From the NCBI GenBank assembly GCA_028829895.1, contig CM054179.1, forward strand, positions 34,283,617 through 34,347,616: a stretch of DNA of 64,000 nucleotides, written 5' to 3'. Below the pieces are notes generated by a model. That model worked only from the letters and a program-made list of their open reading frames with translations. It had not been told where the DNA came from and made no database searches. Both the position numbers and the translations under genes were made by a program. This DNA comes from Sinotaia quadrata. Lineage: Eukaryota; Mollusca; Gastropoda; Architaenioglossa; Viviparidae. This document shows positions 14,590 through 27,059 of the stretch, one piece after another. The stretch's first letter is position 1; the number at the start of each line of letters is the position of its first letter.

Positions 14590-14665
14590 ATTAGGGCTTA
14601 ATTAGATAATTAATTAGTAATAAGCATAACTATTCACCAGTTGGTGGTGGCATCACATGCAATCT
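14590..14665 (+). mobile_element. Terminal fragment of the same dispersed repeat, copy 3
   Basis: ATAATTAATTAGTAATAA followed by a CATAA-TATT and TGGTGGCATCACA region matches the right end of copy 2 (57535-57592: AATTAGTAATAATCATAAG, then GTGGCGTTGGCGTCACA). As in copy 2, a minisatellite starts immediately to the right. Confidence 0.5.
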
Positions 14666-14674
14666 AACTTGGTT

Positions 14675-15112
14675 TAAAAAATAACCCACTACTTTGCTAA
14701 TTATAACTATTTGTAATTTAAAACCCACTACTTTGCTAATTATAACTATTTGTAATTTAAAACCCACTTCTTTGCTAATTATAACTATTTGTAATTTAAA
14801 ACCCACTACTTTGCTAATTATGACTATTGATATATACCTTTGTAATTTAAAACCCACTACTTTGCTAATTATGACTATTGCATATATACCTTTGTAATTT
14901 AAAACCCACTACTTTGCTAATTATGACTATTGCATATATTTTTTTGTAATTTAAAACCCACTACTTTGCTAATTATAACTATTGCATATATACTTTTGTA
15001 ATTTAAAACCCACTACCCTTGCTAATTGTAACTATTTGCATATATACCTTTGTAATTTAAAACCCCCTACCCTTGCTAATTGTAACTATTTGCATATATA
15101 CTTTTGTAATTT
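14675..15112. repeat. Minisatellite with two unit lengths, 39 and 52 bp
   Basis: Units begin AACCCACTACTTTGCTAATT. The first four are 39 bp; later ones carry an extra 13 bp around CATATATACC. The switch from short to long units is ordered, not random. Confidence 0.93.
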
Positions 15113-15457
15113 CCAAGGAGAGTTGTTGCAAGTTTTAATTGAATGATAAAGTGCTATGAACAGTAATTATGTAATGTTAATCATCAGAGGTGGGGAGAAT
15201 TGAGATAATTAAATTAAGTATTTAATAGGGTAATCTGATACGTTTCCTTAAAAAAATAATTTAAGCTGATGAGACTTATGAAATAAGCACTGTTGTTGCA
15301 GGAATAGTGGCAGTGCCTTTTAGGCTCTTTTGTGGATTTTTAGTTACAATCTTGGTACCTTTGGCTTTTCTTCCTATATATACTTCGGATTGTGATTTAC
15401 TATGATCCTCATTTCAACTCTTGCTGCAAACTGTTTTGAGATGATTTCAGTCATGGC

Positions 15458-15590
15458 ACTGACCTGCTGATGACAAGTGCATAGCTATTGATCAGTACAC
15501 TGATCTGCTGAAGACAAGTGAACAGCTATTGATTAGTACACTGACCTGCTGAAGACAACTGCATAGGTATTGATCATTACACTGCTGGTG
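15458..15590. repeat. Imperfect tandem repeat, about 41 bp x 3
   Basis: CTGACCTGCTGATGACAAGT with ATAGCTATTGATCAGTACA, repeated with about 10% changes. Confidence 0.85.
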
Positions 15591-16690
15591 ACATCGTTTG
15601 CGTGTCACTTGTTGACTGAGCATAAAAGAGACAACTCTGCTGATTTGGTACACATGTCCATTTCTTCCTTATTACTTTGTTATGTTCTATGTTATTGATC
15701 TGTCTGTGTTAACTGTTGTAAAAGCTTATAGGAATCTTGTCTATCAGCTAATGAATGAACTTTGTAAAGGACACTAAAATCTTAAATTAGATTGTAGTTA
15801 GCTGTCTCAATCTGAACTTTATTCTCCAAGCAAAGACAGCAAATAAGAACATTTCTTGACTTTTTGTTTGCATTTGACCATATTTTATATTCTTGATTCA
15901 AAGATAAATGTTGTATAGTGTGTGATTAATTTATATCGTTATATAAATTTCTATTTTTCTATAGTTTATCCACTACATGGTAGTTATATACTTGGGGAGA
16001 AGAGGTATGTTCATCAAGGTTGGGGGCATTACATGATGATTAGGAAATCGAACACAAAAGAGAACATTTGAAAAAGGGAGTTCCATGACGAGATTAAGGG
16101 GTTGATGTTTAGGTTGATGTTACCTAGAAGTACATACCTATAAAATGATGACTAGCATTGGGTAGGTGGAGTGTGGAGAGGCCACCATATTGTTGACCCA
16201 GTCCACATCATGAAGTGATGCATATTATGGATAGAAGATAATGTAATCCTTGACATCAAGGGGCAGTTCTGAGAAATATCTGTTACACACTGTCTTCTAT
16301 AGGATCTGCTAGCAACATCAAATCTTTTAGTAGGTTATGACTGTACTCTCAGACTTCTTATAGGTTCCAGAAACTCAGCTGAGGGAAGAAAACGAGCATA
16401 ATCATTTATTTTATATTACATTTACTAATCCATTATATATAGTTTAAGAAAATAATTTAAAATTATTTCTTTTCATAACTGATATATTATTAATATATAT
16501 TAATCACGACTTTAAGAATGTAGCAACTGTTGACACAAAATATGAATCCAGTCACTACTAATTGTTTTTTGTATGACTGATATAAGCGAGAGATTTGAGG
16601 ACAATATTTAGTATAAGCTATTTTCTATTGTGATATGGTTGAAATGTTTTCACTCCCTAATTGATTTTATATATTCCAACTAGAAAATTA
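15590..16690. other. Non-coding, nothing recognised
   Basis: No array, ORF or motif that I can support. Confidence 0.55.
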
Positions 16691-16692
16691 TC

Positions 16693-16812
<120 letters not shown>

Positions 16813-16814
16813 CC

Positions 16815-18740
16815 TTAGACCTCTCGGTCGTTGGGGCATCACTAATGACCTGACAACAAGTTTCCTCCATTCTCTATTGTTTTCTGCTAATCCTACTGTA
16901 TTGCTCAGTTTCAGTCCTGTCCACTCTGAGAAGTTATCCTCCTATCTTTTCCTCTGTCTTCCTCTCCTTCGCCTTCCTTGCACACTACCTTGCATGATTG
17001 TCTTGGTCCTGTTGATCGTGTGTCATGGCCATACCATTTCATCTTGCATTTTTTCACAATGACCAATAGCACTTTATAGAGCCCAATGGCTTGCCTAATT
17101 CTAATTTCCCATTTCCTCATTCGTGACATGATCTTTATACGAAATGCCAAGCAACCTTCGAAAGCATCTTATTTCAGTAGCTCGTATCCGCCTTTTGAGA
17201 TCCGATGTGAGGGTCTATGACTCACACGCATATAACAACATATAACCAAGGAGCGCATCAGCCTGATTTTGAGCTGTCTGAGATTTTTCTGTCTTTCCAA
17301 ACTGTCTTCAGCCTTGCCATTGATGTTATTGTCAGCGCAATCCTGGACAATATTTCAGGTTTTGATCCCTTGTCTGTCACGAACGCTCCTAAGTACTTGA
17401 ATTTATTAACTATTTCCAGTTTCTGATCACCAATCATGATGTTATTGCCAATGCCATTGTTTTTTATGGTCATCACTTTGGTCGTATCTGCACTGATTTC
17501 CATACCAAAGGCAATAGTTGTCCTGTCCAGATTTTTCTGGATTTAACTGAGCTAGATCCTCCTCATTTCCTGCAAGACCATCGATGTCATCGCAAAGCGT
17601 AAGTTCGTTACTGTTCTGCCTCCAATACTGATAATCCCTTCATGGTTTCGCAGAGCATCTGTCATGATTCTTTCAAGAAAGATGTTGAAGAGAATAGGCC
17701 AAAGTAAGCAGCCTTGTCTGACTCCCACTGTTGTCCTGAACCAATCTCCTAATTGGCCATTGAAGCAGACTGCACTGGTGGCCTTGTTGTACAGTTTCAT
17801 TGTGGACCAAAGGGCTGCATGCAACACCCTGTCAAACGCCTTCTTAAAATCTACAAAGACATGATAAAGGTCTTGTTGGTGTTCGATATACTTCGTACAT
17901 AGCAGTCTCAGATTAAAATGTTGTTCAGTTGTGCTTCGCTCTGGTCTGAAGCCTGCCTGTTCTTCAGCTATGATTTCATCTGCCTGCAGTTTCAGTCTGT
18001 TTAATATGATCTTTAGCAAGACTTATCATACAATAGTTCTGACATTGCTGCAAATTGCCTTTTACGGGGGAGAGTTATTATGATCGACTGAGTCCATGAT
18101 GTTGGCCATTTCATTGTCTGACATATTTTACTGCGGATTGTTAGTAGGGTGCTTATTATGGTTTATCGCCCTTCTTGGACTAGTTCTGCAGGGATGTTGT
18201 CCATTCCTGCTGCCTTCCCATTTTTCAATGATTTCACTGCATCTCTACTTCTTCTCGGAGGATGGGGTAGTTGTCAGTGTTGGTCACTGTTGGGGTGTTG
18301 AGTATATCTGGGTCCCCTGTTGGACTGTAGTTGTATAGGTCTGAGTAGTATTCTGTCCATCTTTTAAGAATGTCTTGATCTTCTGTAAGACAATTCCCTC
18401 CACTATCTTGAATGATGGAGGAACGTCCTTGTTTTAAACTGGCCAAGTCTTTCACCAGTTGGTATGCGTTTTTGCTATTATTTTTCTTTAGATTATTTTC
18501 TATATTTCTGCACTGGTCTTCAATCCATGTATCCTTTGCCTTTTACACGCTTTGCTTGATAATCTGGTATCTGGTTGTTTTCTCTGTATTGTTTTGATCC
18601 TTCTACTTCTCATTTCTTCTTCTTTAGCTCTCGACGCTTGTCACGCAGATCAAGGATGTCATCTGTAACTTAAGGTTTCTTTGCTCGTCTATGTTTACCA
18701 AGGATCTCATTGGCTGTTTGAATCACTGAGGTGCTAAATA
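16815..18740 (-). pseudogene. Decayed non-LTR retrotransposon (LINE) fragment: reverse transcriptase and C-terminal region
   Basis: On the minus strand, in order: a linker with ...NAYQLVKDLASLKQ and LTEDQDILKRWTEYYSDLYNY (about 18480-18290); LKNGKAAGMDNIPAEL (about 18230), the conserved block before RT; EEQAGFRPERSTTEQ; HVFVDFKKAFDRV, RT motif A with its catalytic Asp; GVRQGCLLWP, motif B with Trp where Ser is usual; SIGGRTVTNLRF; then motif C near 17605-17590, where one base is missing so that FADD is broken across two frames. Further C-terminal coding, KFKYLGAFVTDKGSKPEILSRIA (17410-17330) and KMKWYGHDTRSTG (about 17050), lies in other frames. The endonuclease domain is absent, so the copy is 5' truncated, as LINEs often are. 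The clade looks RTE-like or related; I cannot fix it by eye. Certainly non-functional. Confidence 0.85.
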
Positions 18741-18829
18741 TGCCAATGTGTCGGCATCTGTGTTCCCGAATATCACCCATATGGACACCCACATGTCCAA
18801 ATTATTACACAATGTCTCCACCACTACGA

Positions 18830-18963
18830 AGACGTTTCGTTTTCTTTCCAAAATACATTACTGAGAAATCGCAGATTTTAACAAAGAAATAGAATTTATT
18901 TACAATATAAATTTGTCTACACACTATACAACATAATTTAGCATTTAATCAAATATAAAATAT

Positions 18964-19044
<81 letters not shown>

Positions 19045-19515
19045 TCAATACATATCCAAGATCGTTGATGGCTGTCTATAGCTGGACACTTTCCACAGCC
19101 TAGTATTTACTGTTAGTTTTGCTGAGTTTTCATTCACTCCTCACAGAGCGTTGCTGAAATGTTTTCACTTGTGAATTGACATGTATAACATATACAACAG
19201 TAAAATAACATCACAAGAGAAAACAGAGAAGATAGATAATTTATAAATTTGACTTGACCTGAATCAGGGAATTTCATCCCTCTTGCCTTTTCGCCTGAGG
19301 TGGGATAAAGATGAATGACGTCTGAGACATAGTGCTACAGTTTCACCTCAGCTGGTCATTCAGAGTTAATGTCAGTCGTGGCTTCTCGCTGCCGAATTAA
19401 GCCAAGCGCAGCGATTTTCAAAGAACATGGAAGAACCAAGAAAAACAAGAAAACCAAGAAAAGCAAAGAAGAGCGTGTCCCGCAGAGGCGTTCTGGCTCA
19501 CATCTCTCCCCTCAA
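18830..19515 (-). mobile_element. Possible solo or truncated LTR (minus strand)
   Basis: On the minus strand a purine run GAGGGGAGAGA (19513-19503) is followed at once by TGTGAGCC, like a polypurine tract meeting an LTR start. Downstream there is mixed-composition sequence and an AATAAA near 18900. A (CA)n tract (18964-19042) lies inside. I found no matching second LTR, no terminal CA I could fix and no target-site duplication, so this is a weak call. Confidence 0.25.
18964..19042. repeat. (CA)n microsatellite
   Basis: About 39 CA units, uninterrupted. Confidence 0.97.
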
Positions 19516-21500
19516 CAACTTGTAAGATTATCTTAATAGTTATGGGATTCAATTATTTGGCTCTCCTTCAGTCTTGACTGGTGTTACATTCGCATTATAA
19601 GTAAACAATGAAACTGTACTACAACTCTTTCACTACGAAATATGTACATATTCATATTCATTCAAACATAATCAAAATTACGCTATTGAAAATCTTGGAA
19701 TCATTACTACAATTTACCGACATCTAGGTCTGATGGTTTAATGTGTAACAAAGTTGTCATATAGTTGCAAAACATCAGTTAATATTAAATCACATGATAC
19801 TTTCTAATTAATTGAAATACAACACAAGAAAGTCTCTCAGAATTATAAAACATCATGCATGATTGTACACAAGAATAAAATTGCATTACTACTACCTGAA
19901 AGAAACATGAAAGTTTACAAGTTAAAATTTATGACTCAGTTTTTATTTAAAATATGGACATTACCAAACAGCTCAAAAGGGGACTGTTGAAAAACATGTC
20001 TTAATAAGGTGGAGAATTTTCGAACAATAATTAGAACAAGAATGAATATTTTCTACGATCCCAGTTTGCTCACTATAGTTCCCTTACTCATATTGGTTAA
20101 CAGTAACTGGCCAGTACTCAGTCAATGATCAATCATAATGTACCTCTCATCTGCTAACTACGGTCACTAAGAGTCACTCACTACATTGCTACCTATATTC
20201 GGCCTGTTGGCTTACGGGTTTTCAAAGAAGTGGTCGCTAATTCCTTTAGCATGAAGTGTTACCCCGTGAGCCATTCAGTTCCAATCTAGAAAATGCTTGA
20301 TGATGAACTTAACGTGCACCGCATGACATCAACTTTAAACATCGCTACGAATAAAAGATATTGTGACAGATTTAATCTGACATTTTTTGCTAGTGAACTC
20401 AGATAAATGTAGTGCTGTAGTGCAATAGGGTGACAGACAGGAGCACTGCAAGAAAGGAATGTGGTTTACTAACAATTTTAGATTTTTCCTCATCTCGTGA
20501 GATTTGCCCAGCCAGCCGGTAGTGTATGACCATGTTAACATAGTTTTCCGAATCTAACAAATCAAAGATGCCAAACAATTTGTGGTGGAGTATGTTTAGA
20601 CATCGTGTTTAATAATATGAGATACAATAATGTTTTGATATTGTTCTAATAATGCTAATTTCGGTCATGTTTTGTAAACTGTTTTTAATAATTATCGTGT
20701 CAGATACCGTACTATTTTAATATTGTGGCCTAATAATGTGAAGTATAGAAATGATTTGATAATAATAATATGAGGATAGTCCTTAAATGATACTGTACGC
20801 CAAACTGAAATATAATCGTGCACCACCTTTGAAAACAAAATGCTGTATACGTTTTCTGCAAGTCTGAAAATACAAGAAGCCTAAAAGTTACTGCATGATA
20901 TTTATAATTTTGTACCTTTTGGAAATCAGTAAACACAACTAAACGTGAGTAAATAAACTTTATAACTCTAAAAAAACACTTTGTGCTCACAGGCTTGTAA
21001 CTCTAGACTAACAATGGGGCTATTTTCTTTTTCTACACCAAGCAGTATAAACATACACTATCCCGTATGACGTATTTCATACAGTTTGATATACATTTCC
21101 TCTTGTTTTAGCGAATCACAGTCTTTCATATATTATTTTAAAATGAAATATTGTAACTGATAATATTTTAAATATTTATTTCGTGGGACAGCATTCATTA
21201 ATACAAAATTTTCAATTTAAATTAAATTAAATTTTTGAAAGGATATTGGTTACGGAGGTATGTATACATACTTTTAGACAACATATATCTGTCTGTCTGT
21301 CTCTATTGGTTTTTATGTGCTGAGAGAGTAGATGAGTACAAAATAAAAATCCAACATTCATAAAGGACATTGCAAACAGCAGCAACAACACTCTCCACAA
21401 AACTGACTGAATCTATAGCGTGAAGGATTTAGTTACAATGTTATACGAGAAACAGCAAGGGGAGATAAAGCAATATCTCTTGTCTCAGTGACACAGACGG
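19515..21500. other. Non-coding, mostly unique AT-rich sequence
   Basis: Weak periodicity at 20600-20770 (TAATAATGTGA-type words). ORFs of 68-86 aa lack recognisable domains. Confidence 0.5.
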
Positions 21501-22080
21501 CTCGTGGACCGTTACTATCTGTAGACGCCCATGGATAGTTACCCAATCACCCCTCACTCCCACCCCCATTTCCCAGGCGTCCTGACCCCCCCTCCCTACA
21601 AGCTAATTACGGCGACTCCCGACGACATTCGAGCGGACTGCAGCAAGGACACACATCTATCTTTTCCGCCAAACAGAAATAACACATTTGTTTCAGTGGA
21701 GCACAAAGAAAGGAAAATTAGATTTATTCCTGTGCTATATTTTGAGGCAAGGTTCGGGAACCCGATAGAGAGATCAGTTTACGGTCGAGTACATGAAGAA
21801 TCGTGAATCACTGGAAGGCAGGCGCGTGACTGCGGTTTAAAACGATTACAGGTCTAAACATGAAAAATCTTTACACTTCAGCGAAATTCGGACTCTTTTG
21901 TCTCAAAAGCAGTTGCTTGTTTCGCACGTTGGATACTTTATAGTCCCCGTGCAGCTTTTAATTTTGACCAAATAGGGAGCGCTCCCTACACCCAACGCGG
22001 ATCTGACAGGATACCAGTTCGCTCAGATGCACAGTGTAAATTTATGATGAGCGGGTTAAGTGGAGAAAATAATTGTGTAA
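21500..22080. promoter_or_regulatory. C/G-richer island with a perfect 16-bp palindrome
   Basis: A C-rich pyrimidine stretch (21540-21600), CTAATTACGG (21602-21611, homeodomain core), and the perfect palindrome TAGGGAGCGCTCCCTA (21973-21988). A 91-aa plus-strand ORF (21531-21806) shows no domain I recognise. Candidate regulatory element or remnant of an unidentified gene. Confidence 0.3.
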
Positions 22081-23432
22081 TGATCCGTCGAGGGTGTGTG
22101 TTCTTGATTCCTATGTGTTATACTGACGGGAATTGAAATGAAGGTTGGACAGTTACGCCAATGAACATATTATACGGGTGAGGAAAATAATGCACTTACA
22201 GATCCATCAGTCGTCACAGTTATTTTCAAGTGCAAATGATATAAATCTAGTTATCAGATGAAAGTTGCGTTGATTTAAGCTCGTTCGTTATTTATATGAA
22301 GTAGGTGTTTCTTTTAGTATGAGAACATGCACATAAGTTTGATTTATGTTTGAATGAATGAATGCTTGTTCAATTTATATGTAGGTAGTTTGGATGGATT
22401 AATGGTGATAATTTGTCTGAAATCCACAGGTCAGCACATTCCTTAAAATGAAAGCCAAATGAAAAAAGAAAGAGTTATTTTCCTTCTTTTCTCAATAAAT
22501 TAGTACGCTTAAATTCTTAGCATGTATTTATCAAAGGAGGAAACACTCATATAAAACTATGGTTATCATGGATTTAGAAATAAATTTGTTGACAGTGAAT
22601 GGCTTATCGTATTCTATTCTGCTTTAATTTATATATTTTCCTTTGTTTTTATTAAGTATTTCTTTAAATACTTTCTTGAGTAAGCCGGAAGCGCCCCTAC
22701 ACTACTACTACTACTACTTGTTTGCTTTGCTATGTTAGTTCAGAAATTTCGTGGTCATTCCACTTTCTAAGCGTAATATTGTTTTTATAGTACACTTTAA
22801 TAACTTTTAAACAAAAAAACTGCAATGGTAAATACAACAGTAAAATAGAAACATTATTCAAACTGTATAGGTACATTAGCATTAATATGTGATTAAAAGT
22901 AGAAACGGTTTAACATAATTATGCTTTAAGAATATTATATAAAAGAAATGTTATCTCAAAAAAGAAAGCAATGATTTAAAATTTCAGAAATTAACAACTC
23001 TAATGTACTGTAGTGAAATAACTCACCTCAAACGGCTTGCTTGGTTAGATCGGTCTCTATGCAGAAAGCTGGCAGTCACTGATCAATTCAGCGTCAGGAA
23101 TGTATTGGAACATAGTTTAACTTCTAGAAAGTTTTAGTCATTTCAAAGAGCTTCGAGAATTTATACAGACTTTCTGAAGCGGTGAGTATTATTTAGACAT
23201 TTCAAAATTACAATCTTATGCCAGTGTTTTCCTCGTTCATGTAATACCCAATGAGGAGAGAGAAGAGAAGACAAGAGAAGAGAAATTATGTTTCTAAGCC
23301 AGGCTTGTTTCCATCTGAGATCAACGTATAAATGCTGAGGGTTCACTGACCTCAAAGCCTGGCACCTCGCACAGTAACTTACTACTATGCACAGGATGGC
23401 AGGGTGGGTTACGATGAATGCTTTACAAAACT

Positions 23433-23463
23433 CTGTGTGTGTGTGTGTGTATGTGTGTGTATT
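23433..23463. repeat. (GT)n microsatellite, short
   Basis: GT run with one AT interruption. Confidence 0.85.
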
Positions 23464-24056
23464 TGTGGTTGTCTGTATTCCATATAGACTAGAAAGCAAT
23501 TCATGTTACTCTAAATTCCAAAATAATAAAAGCGGAATTATTATCGATTCAGTGGTTACAAATTATTATCTTTTAGTGCAGTTGTAGGTGAACAGTTATA
23601 TAATCAATACTAATATTCATAACATCATACATATATAACAAATCAATTTTAGTTCTGTTTAGATATTTAATAAATGTGGCATTTGGTTATAACTATGTAT
23701 ATATTTTTTTCACTTTGAAACAATTGCAACTACGATTCTTGTTAAGTGATCATTGGTGTTCATGATAGCTGTCAAGCTATTAGGAGCTCTATTCCATGAT
23801 TTAATTAATTAAGCTTTTGTTTATCAGTAAGACTGAATCGATGTAGATTGCTCTATGCTGTGGAAAAGAAAGAACGTCCTCTACACTCTTCAGCACTGGA
23901 GAGCGCCAAAGAAATGCGTTCACTTTCCAAGTGGAGCCAAGACATATTGCCGAACACTGCAATGGACAGAATCACTGAATAAAACTAATCATTCCGAGAC
24001 GAAAAGCCTTCATCATCTTTTCCATGACATATTCATTACCAAAAGGCACAGGATTT

Positions 24057-24068
24057 GGGGGGGGGGGG
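24057..24068. repeat. G12 homopolymer
   Basis: Twelve consecutive G in an otherwise AT-rich region; prone to sequencing length error. Confidence 0.85.
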
Positions 24069-24273
24069 AGAGTTTTTTGTTCACACATTAATTGTGATGC
24101 ATTTGTACTAGTTTGATTTTACATATAGTAATTATCTTCTCTTCAATCGAACACTTTCCATGTTGATCGTATCAATGACATTTATGATATCAGCACAACA
24201 AATGTTAGTTACATTTATTCTGTGTAAGGAAGCTATAAGTGATTTTAAATATTTCACAATTAATTTTAGAATT

Positions 24274-24410
24274 AATCCTTTAACAGACATGTGTAGTTCT
24301 AAATAACATTCAGAATATATATATGAATCCCATCCTAAATTAAAATCCTTTAACAGACATGTGTAGTTCTAAATAACATTCAGAATATATATGAATCCCA
24401 TCCTAAGTTA
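24274..24410. repeat. Tandem duplication, about 68 bp x 2
   Basis: AATCCTTTAACAGACATGTG through CATCCTAA occurs twice with near identity. Confidence 0.9.
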
Positions 24411-24500
24411 CAATCAATCTCGTTGTATTACGAGTTACAGTTATATCTCTGCAGAGTAGACAGGTAAATGAGCGCCATTGTCCGTCATAAATATTGTACT

Positions 24501-24694
24501 CACTAGAAAATAACAGTAAGACCAAATTACTGATATATAGTACTTTCACTAGAAAATAACAGTAAGACCAAAATTACCGATATATAGTACTTTCACTAGA
24601 AAATACCAGTAAGACCTAATTACTGATTTATAGTACTTTCACTAGAAAATAACAGTAAGACCTAATTACTGATATACAGTATTTTCACTAGAAA
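24501..24694. repeat. Minisatellite, 46-47 bp x 4
   Basis: Unit begins CACTAGAAAATAACAGTAAG and ends ATATATAGTACTTT. Confidence 0.93.
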
Positions 24695-25044
24695 AGAATA
24701 TCTCCCTGTTCTTTACAGCTCTATTTAATTTGTTGCGCTTGTAGATATCTATCCCAAATTTCTTCCAACTATCTGTTTCACAGAATCTGCTTTTGTTCTG
24801 TGGAAGAGTTCTTCCCCTTTGATCAGCTTGAAGGCCGTGTAAAATTTGGACACTTATTGGCGATCTGCTAGTGTAACATCTTACAGCTTGGATTGTAGAA
24901 TCTGAACAGTTTCTACTTCCTAAATCTTCCAAAGTTTTTCTTTGCATAATTGTTTACGTTTTGTAATTTATTGTGTATATTTCTTTCTGCATTTTGTACT
25001 GTATACAGTCAAAGAATACTGGCACAGTGCTTGTGTGGTACCGT

Positions 25045-25150
25045 GCAGAAAAAATCGTCTTGTTGTCTGTTTTTCTACTTGTATTACTTTACAAAACAGA
25101 AAATATCGTCCTGTTGTCTGTTTTTTCTACTTGTATTACTTTACAAAATA
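25045..25150. repeat. Tandem duplication, about 53 bp x 2
   Basis: CTTGTTGTCTGTTTTTCTAC with TTGTATTACTTTACAAAA occurs twice. Confidence 0.88.
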
Positions 25151-25264
25151 TTTGCACCCGAACAAACAAAGAGCAGTGGATAGGTAAGTTTGTGGCTGTT
25201 TGAGTGGCAAATAGGATAGGTAGACGGACAGTTACATATAGTTATTCTGACAGATACATACATA

Positions 25265-25273
25265 GGCGGATAA

Positions 25274-25324
<51 letters not shown>

Positions 25325-25364
25325 GACAGATAGACAGACAGACATATTGATAGATAGATAGATA
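25265..25364. repeat. (GATA)n/(GACA)n microsatellite
   Basis: GATA runs with GACA and AAATA interruptions. Confidence 0.95.
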
Positions 25365-25718
25365 GCACAAACATTTCGAAGTAATTATTCTATCATAACA
25401 GAAAAGAACTAGAAATATAATTTACCCTGTTTAATTTCAGAACCGTCAAACATTCAGCACAACGTAATTATGCCTAAATATTTAACATTAATGATTCGGA
25501 TTGCACAATTTAAATAAATTAAAATAATGATGAATAGCATAGTATATATTATGACAACTATTTCAAGGCTTATACAATTTGACTAGAAAGATTAAAAAAA
25601 AATCTGTGTTAAATATAGAAACAACTTTAACATATAATGGTATACAAAGATTACTGGTTAAAACAGAATTTAATCATACAGGGAATATTACATCATTTGA
25701 ATTGTGGCGTGCGCATGT

Positions 25719-25932
25719 GAAGGTGATTACACTTTAAGTTTGATGTTCTGTACTTTCTTTGATTTCTGACAGTTTTACGTGCTAATGTGTTAATTTATGA
25801 TGACCTAAAATCCACTCGCTTGCTAACTAATAAAAGGTGATTACACTTTAAGTTTGATGTTTGATTTCTGACAGTTTTACGTGCTAATGTGTTAATTTAT
25901 GATGACCTAAAATCTACTCGCTTGCTAACTCA
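25719..25932. repeat. Tandem duplication, about 110 and 97 bp
   Basis: AAGGTGATTACACTTTAAGT through ACTCGCTTGCTAACT occurs twice; the second copy lacks about 13 bp (TGTACTTTCTTTG). Confidence 0.92.
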
Positions 25933-26224
25933 AGTCATGCATAAGCACATTAAAAAGTTCGTTAGGTAGACATACTGAAACTGTATCAAGGTTTAAACTT
26001 GATTTCCGCCACATTACGACTTGTTCTTCAAGCCTTGATCCTGATCCAGCCATGACCCTGTATCTAGCCTTAAAATGTTTTGATTCACTTTTATAAACAT
26101 TGGTTTTATGTTAAGTTTTATCACAATTTTCCACCAGCTTTAAATGTGAAGTTTTGTGAATTAATAACTATTTCTGTCCTAACTGTTTACATGATTTTTA
26201 TAGTCAATGTCTCAGGAATGAAAG

Positions 26225-26520
26225 AGTTAAACTTAAAATTACACCAAGCCTTATATTTATATTAGTTCAAACCTAAAATTTATTATAGCCAAGCCTTAAA
26301 ATTTGAATTATACCAAGTCAAATTTTAATTTTAATCAAACATGAAAGTTGATTTGGCATTAAGCTAAATAATATAATCTTTATCTTGCTCCAACGTTAAA
26401 ACTTATTTGGCATTAAGCTACATAATATAACCTTTGTCTTGTTGCTCCAACTTTAACAATTATTTGGCATGAAGCTACATAATATAATCTTTATCTTGCT
26501 CCAACGTTAACCTTGATTTG
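26225..26520. repeat. Minisatellites: degenerate, then about 62 bp x 3
   Basis: From 26345 the core TTTGGCATTAAGCTACATAA recurs three times with CTTTATCTTGCTCCAACGTT. To its left is a more decayed AAGCCTTAAAATTT-type repeat. Confidence 0.8.
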
Positions 26521-27059
26521 CATCAAACATTTACATTTCTTGTGATTAGCTTTAAATGTGATTTTGCCTCAATATTTATTACCAGTTTTGCATGAAAACA
26601 TAAGGGTATATTGAATACTACTAACTCACTTATAACAAACTTAAGTCGAGTTAGTATACGTCATCAGTGAGGAACTGGCTATCGCAGTAAGCGTTATTTT
26701 GAATAGGGATTTTGTTCTTTTCAGTTTATAAAACGAAGATGTTTATGATATAAAATGCGCCGAAATACACTGATTGAAAATAAAATCGAATTATCATTTT
26801 GCAATGAATACATGTCAGTCTTGAAGGAAATGTTTTAGATACCAGTCAGGAGATGGAGGAATAGATGGACGAGATAAGAATGAATGTGTATTGTCAATAA
26901 ATCACACGGTATTGTTTACAGGGATGTCTAATAAATAACAAATATTTTCTTGAAATCACATATATGAATGAATACTAGACATTATATGGACTACATCATG
27001 TAAAAGTTTAATGTCAGCGACTGATTTAATTTTGAAATAAGAAATATTTATGAGACTTC

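Larger units (their letters stand above)
22080..24270. other. Non-coding, mostly unique AT-rich sequence
   Basis: Contains only a short GT tract, a short CTA run (22699-22717) and the G12 run noted separately. Confidence 0.5.

Noticed and set aside
21531..21806. 91-aa ORF in a C-rich island as a possible gene
   Set aside because: No recognisable domain, no splice evidence, and composition explains the open frame; kept only as part of a candidate regulatory island.
24666..24947. 93-aa minus-strand ORF (SIQAV-, QILHGLQADQRGRTLPQNKSRF-like)
   Set aside because: Looks faintly like an eroded coding or transposon fragment, but I cannot match it to a family, and its left end lies in a minisatellite.
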